Program-made: the position numbers and the translations under genes
Shown here: positions 40,304-48,682 of the stretch, one piece after another
How positions within the stretch are numbered: position 1 is the first letter of the stretch
Layout of the letters: every line of letters begins with the position of its first letter
DNA from: CBDDLD01 sp965250025
GTDB lineage: Bacteria > Bacteroidota > Bacteroidia > Flavobacteriales > Flavobacteriaceae
DNA: 64,000 nucleotides
Reading direction: 5' to 3'
Assembly: GCA_965250025.1 (NCBI GenBank)
Contig: OZ252283.1
Location: 1,178,001-1,242,000 of the forward strand
Notes under the pieces: generated by a model
Seen by the model: the letters and a program-made list of their open reading frames with translations, nothing else
Told to the model about the DNA's origin: nothing
Database searches by the model: none

Positions 40304-40891
40304 TTGAAACTGCCAGACGCAATTCATAACCTAACCGATGAAGCTCTAGTTGCTGCTATTGTGAAGACTAACAACACATTGTTGTTTGAAGTCCTCTATG
40401 ATCGGCATGCAAAAATGGTTTATAACAAGTGTTTTGGTTTTGCCAAAGATGAGGATGAAGCTAAAGATCTTACTCAAGACGTGTTTTTAAAGCTTTTTGT
40501 AAAACTGAAGAGCTTTAAGAATAAATCAAAATTTTCCACATGGTTATATGCATTTACTTATAATCATTGTGTAAATTATGTGACACGTAATGCAGATAAG
40601 ATCATAGAGAAACGATCTATAGATTCATCCATGATCGAAAATATTGGCGATTCCGAACCGGAAATCGGTATTAAAGATATGAAAGCTGAGAAGTTGAAAA
40701 ATGTGCTGGAATTGATATCTCCGGATGAAAAGATGATTATTTTGATGAAATATCAAGATAACCTGTCTATAAGAGAAATATCGAGTGCCCTTGATTTAGG
40801 AGAAAGTGCCGTAAAGATGCGTATCAAGAGAGCAAAAAGTAAACTTGTACAAACGTACACAAAACATGTGAAAGATGGAGAATCCATTTGA
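40304..40891 (+). CDS. ECF RNA polymerase sigma factor
   Basis: A 195-aa sigma-70 family ECF factor. Region 2: LFEVLYDRHAKMVYNKCFGF, AKDLTQDVFLKLFVKLKSFK, FSTWLYAFTYNHCVNYV. Region 4: EKMIILMKYQDNLSIREISS, ALDLGESAVKMRIKRAKSKL. No signal or anti-sigma gene of FecR type is adjacent; instead a 58-aa ORF overlaps its end. The start is TTG at 40304 (reads MKLPDAIHNLTDEALV); an ATG start would remove part of region 2. Confidence 0.9.
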   Translation: MKLPDAIHNLTDEALVAAIVKTNNTLLFEVLYDRHAKMVYNKCFGFAKDEDEAKDLTQDVFLKLFVKLKSFKNKSKFSTWLYAFTYNHCVNYVTRNADKIIEKRSIDSSMIENIGDSEPEIGIKDMKAEKLKNVLELISPDEKMIILMKYQDNLSIREISSALDLGESAVKMRIKRAKSKLVQTYTKHVKDGESI

Positions 40892-41051
40892 GTACATTAA
40901 CAAACCGCTCAAGGAAGTGCCTGAAGAACTCAAAGGCAAAGTCATGAGCGATGTGGCAACAGCTAAATTACTAATGGAGCTGGCGCATCTGTTTTCAATA
41001 GATGTTGCTAAGATTATTGAATCTACCATAAAACAACGCGATAAAAAGTAA
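40875..41051 (+). CDS. 58-aa protein coupled to the ECF sigma factor
   Basis: ATG at 40875 lies inside the last 17 bp of the sigma-factor gene and the frame runs to TAA at 41051. Product: MENPFEYINKPLKEVPEEL, KGKVMSDVATAKLLMELAHL, FSIDVAKIIESTIKQRDKK. It is charged, helical, and ends 21 bp before the MscS-type gene, so the three genes are one operon. I recognise no family; as a small overlapping partner of a sigma factor it could be an anti-sigma or modulator, but that is only positional inference. Plausible coding signs: good overlap, compact spacing, normal amino-acid composition. Confidence 0.65.
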   Translation: MENPFEYINKPLKEVPEELKGKVMSDVATAKLLMELAHLFSIDVAKIIESTIKQRDKK

Positions 41052-41072
41052 CCCTAACTAAAAGCAGCGACA

Positions 41073-41906
41073 ATGGAAAAAATAAATGAATGGCAAGATG
41101 CATTATCGAATTCCCTCTCTACCATGGGAGAAGAATTAGGAAAAGTGATTCCTAACCTACTGGGAGCACTGGCAATTCTGATCATAGGCTGGATACTTAC
41201 GAAATTAGTAGTAAGCGTCGTAAGAAAAGCACTGAAATTGGCTAAAGCCAATAAACTAGATGATAAGATTAACGAGATCGAACTTTTTGAAGGTAAAAAA
41301 CTAAGCTTCGATACTATAAAAATAGTAACCAAGTTTATCAAATATGTCATGTATATCATATTGATCATTATGATTACAGATGTACTAAATTTAACCATGA
41401 TCTCTGAGGAGATTAAAAACTTGTTACGCTACTTACCAAGACTATTTAGTGCCCTAGCCATATTTACTATAGGATTATTATTAGCCAATGCCATAAAGAA
41501 AGCCATCAAATCCTTCTTTGAATCTATGGACTTATCAGGTTCTAAGATCATAAGTCAGGTGGTGTTCATGATTCTCTTAGTATTTATATCCATCACTACC
41601 TTAAATCAGGCAGGTGTAAATACTGATGTCATTACAAGTAATATAACCATGATATTAGCGGCATTTTTGTTGGCATTTGCTATAGCCTTTGGCTTAGGCG
41701 CACAAAAAGTAGTAGGCGATTTATTGCGCACATTCTATGCACGTAAAACTTATGAAATAGGACAAAAGATAAAATTCGGCGATATAGAAGGCGAAGTAGA
41801 ATCCATAGACAGTATTATGGTCGTTTTAAAGACCAAAGACGGAAAACAAATCATTCCGATTAAAGACTTAGTAGAAAGTCAGGTACACGTAAAGAGTCAA
41901 CTATAA
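41073..41906 (+). CDS. MscS-type mechanosensitive channel
   Basis: A 277-aa membrane protein. N-terminal TM_helix repeats of the CmpX/YnaI type (VIPNLLGALAILIIGWILTK, YLPRLFSALAIFTIGLLLAN), then a third pair (ITSNITMILAAFLLAFAIAF) leading to the MscS pore-like helix AFGLGAQKVVGDLLRTFYAR and a short beta-domain (KIKFGDIEGEVESIDSIMVV). The usual cytoplasmic vestibule is shortened, ending at QVHVKSQL. Probably protects against osmotic downshock or has a related membrane role. Same strand and 21 bp from the 58-aa ORF. Confidence 0.85.
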   Translation: MEKINEWQDALSNSLSTMGEELGKVIPNLLGALAILIIGWILTKLVVSVVRKALKLAKANKLDDKINEIELFEGKKLSFDTIKIVTKFIKYVMYIILIIMITDVLNLTMISEEIKNLLRYLPRLFSALAIFTIGLLLANAIKKAIKSFFESMDLSGSKIISQVVFMILLVFISITTLNQAGVNTDVITSNITMILAAFLLAFAIAFGLGAQKVVGDLLRTFYARKTYEIGQKIKFGDIEGEVESIDSIMVVLKTKDGKQIIPIKDLVESQVHVKSQL

Positions 41907-41966
41907 AAGGTTAGGGTTATAGATTTTATTCCATATAAAATGCGACTCTGATGTACCTGACATCTT

Positions 41967-41997
41967 AAAAAGCCCTTTTTTAAAAGGGCTTTTTTTA
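41967..41997. terminator. Terminator between MscS-type and helicase genes
   Basis: AAAAGCCCTTTT and AAAAGGGCTTTT (about 41967-41992) form a stem followed by T-run to 41996. It overlaps the stop of the convergent helicase gene. Confidence 0.8.
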
Positions 41998-43347
41998 TTT
42001 ACGTTTTCTTTTTTTGTTATAATTTTTATCCCCTCTGGTTTTTGGCTTCTTGTACTTTTTAGCCATTTCTCTGCGGTAAGAGCCACCTTGATTGGTTTTC
42101 TTATTCTTATCCTTCTTTTCGTGGAATGCTGGTCCTGGAGCATGTTCAGTAGAGCGTTTTAGCGGATTATGACGTTCTTTAATTTGAGGCCGTTCTTCTT
42201 CGATCAATTCATTGGATATTTCAATATGTTCCGGAAGTGCTTTAGTTGTAATGGTCATTTGCATTAAAGCCTCAATACGTTCACGAGCCTCTTGTTCCTT
42301 TTCCGTAGAAAAAAGTATGGTATGTCCTTGTTTTTCAGCACGTCCTGTCCGCCCAATCCTATGCATATAATTTTCTGGGTAGTCAGGCGTATCAAAATTG
42401 ATTACATGCGAAATAGCATCAATATCCAAACCACGAGCCATAACATCCGTAGCGATAAGAATCCGATGCTCACCGCTCTCAAACTGCTCGATACTACGCA
42501 GCCTGTAATTCTGAGTTTTGTTAGAGTGAATCACACAGCATTGCCCCGGGAAAAGTGCCTCCAAGGTGTCGAATAACCGATCGGCCATACGCTTAAAAGC
42601 CACAAAAATCAAAACTTTAGAGTACGTTTGTGAATCGTGAAGAAGGTCCTCTAATAAATTGACTTTGGTATAAAAATTAGGTACATCGTAACGTTCCTGA
42701 ATGATGTTATCCAAGGGTGTGCCCGAAACCGCAATAGAAACCTTAACAGGATTGATAAAAAAGCCTTTGATCAGCTGATCTACATCTTTTGTCATGGTCG
42801 CCGAGAACATAATGTTCTGACGACGCTCAGGTAAAATATCGAAAATATTTAAAAGCTGATGTCTAAACCCAAGATCAAGCATTACATCCACTTCGTCAAT
42901 AATGAGTTTTTGTATGGATTTTAACTGTAAAACCCTGCTCAAAGCCAAATCATACAACCGTCCCGGAGTAGCCACTAAAATATCAATACCTTGAGCAACA
43001 GCCTGTTTCTGAGTGTTGATATTTGTACCGCCATAAACCCCCAAGATTCTGTTGTTGATGTATTTGGAAAGCTTTTCAGCCTCATTAACCACCTGCACCA
43101 CCAACTCACGAGTAGGCACTAATATTAATACTCTGGGATTTTCCTGTTTAGAAAACTTAAGCATCTTAAGAACAGGCAATAAATAAGCAAAAGTTTTACC
43201 TGTACCCGTTTGAGCAATACCCACCACATCTTTACCCGAGCCGATAACATTAAAGGATTGTTGCTGTATAGGCGTAGGTTTTTCAATGCCCAGATCATCC
43301 AAAGCATTATATAAAGGGGTATTGAGATTTAAATCGTGAAATGTCAT
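41995..43347 (-). CDS. DEAD-box RNA helicase
   Basis: A 450-aa DEAD-box helicase of the RhlE/DeaD type. Q motif (PTPIQQQSFNVIGSGKDVVG), motif I AQTGTGKTFAYLLP, Ia LVPTRELVVQV, II written IIDEVDVMLDLGFR (DEVD in place of DEAD), III MFSATM, V IATDVMARGLDI, VI HRIGRTGRAEKQG. The DEVD variant of motif II is seen in part of the Bacteroidota. The basic C-terminal tail (KKDKNKKTNQGGSYRREMA then KYKKPKTRGDKNYNKKRKRK) binds RNA. It probably acts in ribosome assembly or mRNA turnover, often induced by cold. Single gene. Confidence 0.93.
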   Translation of the reverse strand: MTFHDLNLNTPLYNALDDLGIEKPTPIQQQSFNVIGSGKDVVGIAQTGTGKTFAYLLPVLKMLKFSKQENPRVLILVPTRELVVQVVNEAEKLSKYINNRILGVYGGTNINTQKQAVAQGIDILVATPGRLYDLALSRVLQLKSIQKLIIDEVDVMLDLGFRHQLLNIFDILPERRQNIMFSATMTKDVDQLIKGFFINPVKVSIAVSGTPLDNIIQERYDVPNFYTKVNLLEDLLHDSQTYSKVLIFVAFKRMADRLFDTLEALFPGQCCVIHSNKTQNYRLRSIEQFESGEHRILIATDVMARGLDIDAISHVINFDTPDYPENYMHRIGRTGRAEKQGHTILFSTEKEQEARERIEALMQMTITTKALPEHIEISNELIEEERPQIKERHNPLKRSTEHAPGPAFHEKKDKNKKTNQGGSYRREMAKKYKKPKTRGDKNYNKKRKRK

Positions 43348-43385
43348 GCCACAAAACTACACTTAAAATTGTAAAGTATTCTCAC

Positions 43386-43393
43386 TAAATTTG
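43386..43393 (+). promoter_or_regulatory. -10 box of pabB
   Basis: TAAATTTG matches TAnnTTTG, 22 bp before the TTG start at 43416. Confidence 0.55.
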
Positions 43394-43415
43394 CGCGCAC
43401 TATATACAAGACGTA

Positions 43416-44708
43416 TTGAGAACCGTATACCATCATAAGATATCAGACTTAAAAGCATTTAAAAACCAATTATTACATTGGGCACAGGAGTTTGATGAAA
43501 TTGTCTATTTGGACTCAAATGCGCATAATGGCATGTATTCAAAGTATGATCTTGTTTTAGCTGTCGATGCATTCACTTCAATTAAAACGGATCATACGAA
43601 TGCCTTTGAAGATCTTAAACAATATCAAAGCACTACCAAAGACTGGTTATTTGGTTATTTGTCATATGACCTTAAAAACGATATAGAAGATTTAACCTCA
43701 GAACATCCTGATGGCTTAGAATTCCCTGAACTGTATTTCTTTCAACCAAAGAAATTGTTCTTTTTGAATGGCGATGAATTAGAAGCTCACTATCTTAATG
43801 CTGTAGCAGATGAGTATGAAGACGACCTGTCTGCTATTTGTAAACATCGTGAAGTCATCAAAAAAACAACCTCTAAAAATGTTAAGATCAAACTTAGAAT
43901 TCATAAAGACGATTATTTTAAGAAGGTAAATGCGCTACTTGACCATATTCACAGAGGTGATGTCTATGAAGCTAATTTTTGTCAGGAATTTTACAGTGAA
44001 CAAACGCAAATTAATCCTGTTGAAATCTACACCAATCTAAATGCTATATCCCGGCCGCCATTTGCTTTATTCTTAAAGCAAGGGCATCACTATGCGTTAT
44101 CTGCATCACCGGAGCGCTATTTAAAAAAGCAAGGTACAAAGGTCATATCGCAACCCATTAAGGGAACTGCCAGTAGAGCTTTAAATAAGGAAGAGGATAG
44201 ACGACTTAAGGAAGAACTGTCTCAAGATCCCAAAGAACGTAGTGAGAATATTATGATTGTGGATTTGGTGCGTAACGACCTGTCACATACTGCTATAAAA
44301 GGAAGTGTAAAAGTCGATGAATTATGCAAAATATATACCTTTGATCAGGTACATCAAATGATATCAACAATATCTTCAGAAGTCACAGCAGAGACACATC
44401 CGGTAGCAATCATTCGTTCTACATTTCCAATGGGAAGTATGACCGGAGCACCCAAAATATCGGCCATGAAAATTATTGAACAATTGGAAGAAACCAAAAG
44501 GGGGTTATATTCTGGTGCCGTAGGATATTTTACGCCTGAGGGTGATTTCGATTTTAATGTGGTGATACGAAGCATCCTGTATAATGCTTCCGAACATTAT
44601 GTGTCCTATTCGGTAGGAAGTGCAATAACAGCAAAAAGCAATCCGCTCAAAGAATATGAGGAATGCCTGATAAAAGCCAAAGCCATGCGACAAGTGCTGG
44701 AAGCTTGA
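43416..44708 (+). CDS. pabB: Aminodeoxychorismate synthase component I
   Basis: A 430-aa chorismate-utilising enzyme of the PabB/TrpE group. The N-terminal domain is short (residues 1-150); the C-terminal chorismate-binding domain carries GDVYEANFCQEFY, SRPPFALFLKQGHHYALSAS, PIKGTASRALNKEED, VDLVRNDLSHTAIKGS and GSMTGAPKISAMKIIE. It lacks a TrpE-type tryptophan site, and no TrpG/PabA is adjacent, so p-aminobenzoate synthesis for folate is preferred over anthranilate. The start is TTG at 43416, just after the -10 box. Confidence 0.88.
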   Translation: MRTVYHHKISDLKAFKNQLLHWAQEFDEIVYLDSNAHNGMYSKYDLVLAVDAFTSIKTDHTNAFEDLKQYQSTTKDWLFGYLSYDLKNDIEDLTSEHPDGLEFPELYFFQPKKLFFLNGDELEAHYLNAVADEYEDDLSAICKHREVIKKTTSKNVKIKLRIHKDDYFKKVNALLDHIHRGDVYEANFCQEFYSEQTQINPVEIYTNLNAISRPPFALFLKQGHHYALSASPERYLKKQGTKVISQPIKGTASRALNKEEDRRLKEELSQDPKERSENIMIVDLVRNDLSHTAIKGSVKVDELCKIYTFDQVHQMISTISSEVTAETHPVAIIRSTFPMGSMTGAPKISAMKIIEQLEETKRGLYSGAVGYFTPEGDFDFNVVIRSILYNASEHYVSYSVGSAITAKSNPLKEYEECLIKAKAMRQVLEA

Positions 44709-44752
44709 TGCACTTGGTCTGTAATCGCTAAACTTAATTGTATATTTACGTC

Positions 44753-46075
44753 ATGCTAAAGGCCTACGAGAATTATATCAATAATCACTTACCATTCATA
44801 AAAGGAAAGCGTTTACTTATTGCGGTTTCCGGAGGTGTGGATAGTGTGGTTTTGACTCATCTTTGTCATAAATTACGATTCGATATTTCATTGGCGCATT
44901 GCAATTTTAACCTTAGAGGAAAAGAGAGTGATTTGGATGAAATGTTGGTTAATGAGCTTGCAGAAGCTCTTAATATAGAATCATTTGTACAACACTTTGA
45001 TACCAAGACCTATGCCGAAGATCATAAGCTTAGCATTCAAATGGCAGCAAGGGAGCTAAGATACAATTGGTTTAGAGAATTGGCAGCGCAATTACAATTC
45101 GATTATATAGTAACAGCACATCATGCCGATGATAATTTAGAGACGTTTATTATCAATTTCTTAAGGGGTACCGGGCTAAATGGATTAACAGGAATCCCAG
45201 AATATAAGGATAACATTATAAGACCCTTATTATCTTTTTCCAGAACTGAAATTCTGGACTATGCATCATCTGAGAAGATTGAATGGCGGGAAGACCTTAG
45301 TAACCACTCAAGAAAGTATTTGCGTAACAAATTACGTCATGAGGTGGTTCCGATTTTAAAGGCGATTAACCCGGAGTTATTGAGCACTTTCCAGCAAACC
45401 CTTTCCAATCTTAATGATACGTCCGATATTGTTGAAGAGGCGCTTAGTGCATTTTCGAAAAAAGCGATAGTGAATACAGAAGAAGGTAAGGTAGAGTATG
45501 ACGTCTTAACATTTAAAAGTGTCAATAATACAAAAGCATACATGTATGAGACCTTCAAAGCCTATGGTTTTACAGAATGGAATGATGTTGTGGATTTACT
45601 CGATGCGCAATCAGGTAAGCAAGTACGATCAGCCACACATCGCCTTGTAAAACATAGAACGCGTCTCATCTTGTCCGTTCTTAAATCAGAAGAATTTCAA
45701 GACATTACAATAACTGAAGCGGATGAACAGATTGTAATACCATCTGGAACATTGTCTTTTGAAACGGTAGAAGATGGCGATAAAAACACTTCCCATAGCA
45801 TTTATGTAGATAAAAGATTACTCAAGTACCCATTGCGTATAAGAACGCGTCAGGAAGGCGATGTCTTTTATCCGTACGGAATGAAAGGGAAAAAGAAACT
45901 GAGTAAATATTTTAAAGATGAGAAGTACTCGCTACCCGACAAAGAACAGGCATTGTTATTGTCTAATGCAGATGATCAGATCCTATGGATTATAGGCAAA
46001 CGAGCGGATAATCGTTATAGAGTGACTAAAAATACCACAGAAATACTGAAGATCAAATATGAAGATAAAAGGTAA
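44753..46075 (+). CDS. tilS: tRNA(Ile)-lysidine synthetase
   Basis: A 440-aa N-type ATP pyrophosphatase. PP-loop motif AVSGGVDSVVLTHLCHK, then SLAHCNFNLRGKESDLDEML, TAHHADDNLETFIINFLRGT (catalytic region), and the C-terminal TilS domain ending GKKKLSKYFKDEKYSLPD then WIIGKRADNRYRVT. It modifies the AUA-decoding tRNA(Ile) anticodon to lysidine and is essential. ATG at 44753 preferred over a TTG extension at 44738. Its stop lies 17 bp inside the ade gene. Confidence 0.94.
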   Translation: MLKAYENYINNHLPFIKGKRLLIAVSGGVDSVVLTHLCHKLRFDISLAHCNFNLRGKESDLDEMLVNELAEALNIESFVQHFDTKTYAEDHKLSIQMAARELRYNWFRELAAQLQFDYIVTAHHADDNLETFIINFLRGTGLNGLTGIPEYKDNIIRPLLSFSRTEILDYASSEKIEWREDLSNHSRKYLRNKLRHEVVPILKAINPELLSTFQQTLSNLNDTSDIVEEALSAFSKKAIVNTEEGKVEYDVLTFKSVNNTKAYMYETFKAYGFTEWNDVVDLLDAQSGKQVRSATHRLVKHRTRLILSVLKSEEFQDITITEADEQIVIPSGTLSFETVEDGDKNTSHSIYVDKRLLKYPLRIRTRQEGDVFYPYGMKGKKKLSKYFKDEKYSLPDKEQALLLSNADDQILWIIGKRADNRYRVTKNTTEILKIKYEDKR

Positions 46076-47690
46076 TATTGTTGACATACAAAACCGCCAG
46101 ATTTATAAAGGCGAATTGATTATTGAAGATGGTAAAATAAAAAGCATATTACCTGCAACACATGATGTTGACCACTATATCATTCCAGGATTTGTAGATG
46201 CGCATATACATATCGAAAGCGCTATGTTGGTGCCTTCGGAATTTGCTAAGATAGCTGTAAAACATGGTACCGTAGCCACAGTATCCGACCCTCACGAAAT
46301 AGCTAATGTCTTGGGAATTGAAGGCGTAAACTTTATGATAGAAAACGGGAAACAAACCCCTTTTAAATTTAATTTTGGTGCACCTTCATGTGTGCCGGCA
46401 ACATCCTATGAGTCTGCTGGAGCAGTTATTGATTCAGAAGGTATAAGAACACTGCTGGAAAACCCGGATATTAAATATTTGGCTGAGATGATGAATTACC
46501 CCGGAGTGATTTATGATGATGTGGACGTGCACAAAAAAATAGCATGGGCCAGGCATTACAATAAGCCTGTGGATGGTCATGCGCCCGGATTAAGAGGCGA
46601 TGACCTTACTAAATACATTAATGCAGGAATTACAACAGATCATGAATGTTTTACCTATGATGAAGGTTTAGAAAAACTTCAGAAGGGGATGAAGGTCATT
46701 ATTAGGGAAGGGAGTGCCGCCAAAAATTTCGATGCCTTGGTCGATTTGTTACCGCATTATCACGAACACATGATGTTTTGTAGTGATGATAAGCATCCTG
46801 ATGATTTGTTATTAGGGCACATCAATCAACTTTGTGCCAGAGCAGTTAAGAAGGGTGTAGATGTGTTTAAAGTACTTCAGGCCGCCTGTGTTAACCCAGT
46901 AGAACATTATAACTTAGAAGTGGGATTGTTGAAAAAAGATGATTGCGCAGACTTTACAGTTATTGAAGATCTGGAACAATTCAATGTGTTAAAAACCTAT
47001 ATTAATGGAGAGCTGTTGTATGAAAATGGCAAATCAAAAATTCCCGATGTGAATTTTGGAACTCCTAATAATTTTAATGTAGAACACAAGCAGGTCTCTG
47101 ATTTTCATGCGACTTCAAGTTCAAAACAAATCAGGGTTATCGAAGCCTTAGATGGAGAATTAGTGACCAATGAAATTAGGCATGAAGCCTTATCAGAAGG
47201 GGATAACTTGATATCTGATATCGAAAATGACGTGCTGAAAATGACCGTTGTCAATAGATACAACGATCAACCACCGGCCATTGCGTTCATCAAAAATTTT
47301 GGATTAAAATCAGGAGCCATCGCCAGTTCTGTAGGTCATGATTCGCACAACATTATTGCGGTTGGCGTTAATGACGAAATGATATGCAAAGCGGTCAATG
47401 CTGTGATAACTGCAAAAGGCGGAATCTGTGCAGTAACAGCTAATGAGGAACGTATAGTGCCCTTACCCGTAGCAGGTATTATGAGTGATAAAGATGCAGA
47501 AACCATAGGTAATGCTTATGCGGAACTTGATCGTATGGCAAAACGCATGGGCAGTACGCTTAATGCGCCGTACATGACATTATCCTTTATGGCTTTATTA
47601 GTCATACCATCGTTAAAATTGAGTGATAAAGGGTTATTTGATGGGAATGCTTTTCGTTTTACGACTCTAGATATTAATGAATGCCAATAG
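46059..47690 (+). CDS. ade: Adenine deaminase
   Basis: A 543-aa amidohydrolase of the bacterial adenine-deaminase type: metal His in GFVDAHIHIESAMLVPSEFA, TVATVSDPHEIANVLG, PVDGHAPGLRGDDLTKYINA, TTDHECFTYDEG and FCSDDKHPDDLLLGH. It converts adenine to hypoxanthine plus ammonia in purine salvage. It starts inside the last 17 bp of tilS and its stop overlaps the next gene by 10 bp: three genes in one coupled transcript. Length typical. Confidence 0.94.
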   Translation: MKIKGNIVDIQNRQIYKGELIIEDGKIKSILPATHDVDHYIIPGFVDAHIHIESAMLVPSEFAKIAVKHGTVATVSDPHEIANVLGIEGVNFMIENGKQTPFKFNFGAPSCVPATSYESAGAVIDSEGIRTLLENPDIKYLAEMMNYPGVIYDDVDVHKKIAWARHYNKPVDGHAPGLRGDDLTKYINAGITTDHECFTYDEGLEKLQKGMKVIIREGSAAKNFDALVDLLPHYHEHMMFCSDDKHPDDLLLGHINQLCARAVKKGVDVFKVLQAACVNPVEHYNLEVGLLKKDDCADFTVIEDLEQFNVLKTYINGELLYENGKSKIPDVNFGTPNNFNVEHKQVSDFHATSSSKQIRVIEALDGELVTNEIRHEALSEGDNLISDIENDVLKMTVVNRYNDQPPAIAFIKNFGLKSGAIASSVGHDSHNIIAVGVNDEMICKAVNAVITAKGGICAVTANEERIVPLPVAGIMSDKDAETIGNAYAELDRMAKRMGSTLNAPYMTLSFMALLVIPSLKLSDKGLFDGNAFRFTTLDINECQ

Positions 47691-48640
47691 TAGAGGCTAC
47701 ATATAAAGTGCCATTTGGGTTTAAAAACGGATTTATAGCTACGGTATATTCGGGACTCGTTAGGACGGTTAATGGTGTTTTGCAACAGCGTGAGCGATTA
47801 CAATTAAAAGACGGTGATTTTCTGGATCTCGATTGGAGTTATGCTGAGCAGCATCAAAGTCATAAATTGATCATACTATTACATGGATTAGAAGGTGATG
47901 CACAACGTCCGTATATTACAGGAACGGCAAAACTGTTTAATGCTAATGGATTTGACGCGTTAGCTGTTAATTTTAGAGGTTGTAGTGGAGAAGAAAACTT
48001 ACAGTATAGAAGTTACCATTCCGGAGAAACAGGCGATTTAAAACAAGTGATTGCTCATGTTTTGGAAAAAGATACCTACAAGGAAGTATACATCAAAGGA
48101 TTCAGCTTAGGCGGAAATGTAACACTAAAATACTTAGGCGAAACCGATACCATACCAAAGGTCATAAAAGGAGGTGTTGCCGTTTCGGTGCCCTGCTATT
48201 TGAAAGGCTCGGCCATAGAATTACATAAGTTAAAAAACAAACCTTATGCCATACGATTCAAAAGGCATTTGATAAAAAGGCTGAGAGCGAAACAACTGCA
48301 ACATCCAGATAAGGTCTCTGTCAAAACAATTAATAGTATAGAGACTTTAATGGATTTTGATAATGTGTATACCTCCAAAGCGCATGGATTTAAAGATGCA
48401 TTTGATTATTACGAACAAAGCAGTAGTCTACAATTCTTGCCGTATATTAAAGTGCCTACGCTTATTATAAATGCATTAAACGATTCGTTTTTATCCCCAG
48501 AATGTTTTCCTGTAAAAGAAGCGAAGCAGAACACATTCTTAGCCTTGGAAATGCCCAAGCATGGTGGACATGTAGGGTTTATAGGTAAAAAAAATGTGTA
48601 TTATAATGAGAGACGGAGTTTACAATTTATTAAAGAATAG
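47681..48640 (+). CDS. Alpha/beta hydrolase, YheT family
   Basis: A 319-aa alpha/beta hydrolase. Oxyanion region LLHGLEGDAQRPYITGTA, FRGCSGEENLQ, nucleophile in IKGFSLGGNVTLKYLGE, acid Asp in NALNDSFLSPECF, His in MPKHGGHVGFIG. The order and FRGCSGE motif match the YheT/ABHD1-3 family of esterases with unknown natural substrate. It overlaps ade by 10 bp, so is made from the same transcript. Cytoplasmic. Confidence 0.9.
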   Translation: MPIVEATYKVPFGFKNGFIATVYSGLVRTVNGVLQQRERLQLKDGDFLDLDWSYAEQHQSHKLIILLHGLEGDAQRPYITGTAKLFNANGFDALAVNFRGCSGEENLQYRSYHSGETGDLKQVIAHVLEKDTYKEVYIKGFSLGGNVTLKYLGETDTIPKVIKGGVAVSVPCYLKGSAIELHKLKNKPYAIRFKRHLIKRLRAKQLQHPDKVSVKTINSIETLMDFDNVYTSKAHGFKDAFDYYEQSSSLQFLPYIKVPTLIINALNDSFLSPECFPVKEAKQNTFLALEMPKHGGHVGFIGKKNVYYNERRSLQFIKE

Positions 48641-48656
48641 CAGAAGTAATTTTTCT

Positions 48657-48664
48657 TACATTTG
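48657..48664 (+). promoter_or_regulatory. -10 box of the FG-GAP gene
   Basis: TACATTTG matches TAnnTTTG, 18 bp before the ATG at 48683. It excludes the in-frame start at 48662. Confidence 0.55.
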
Positions 48665-48682
48665 CCATCTAAATCAATCTTC

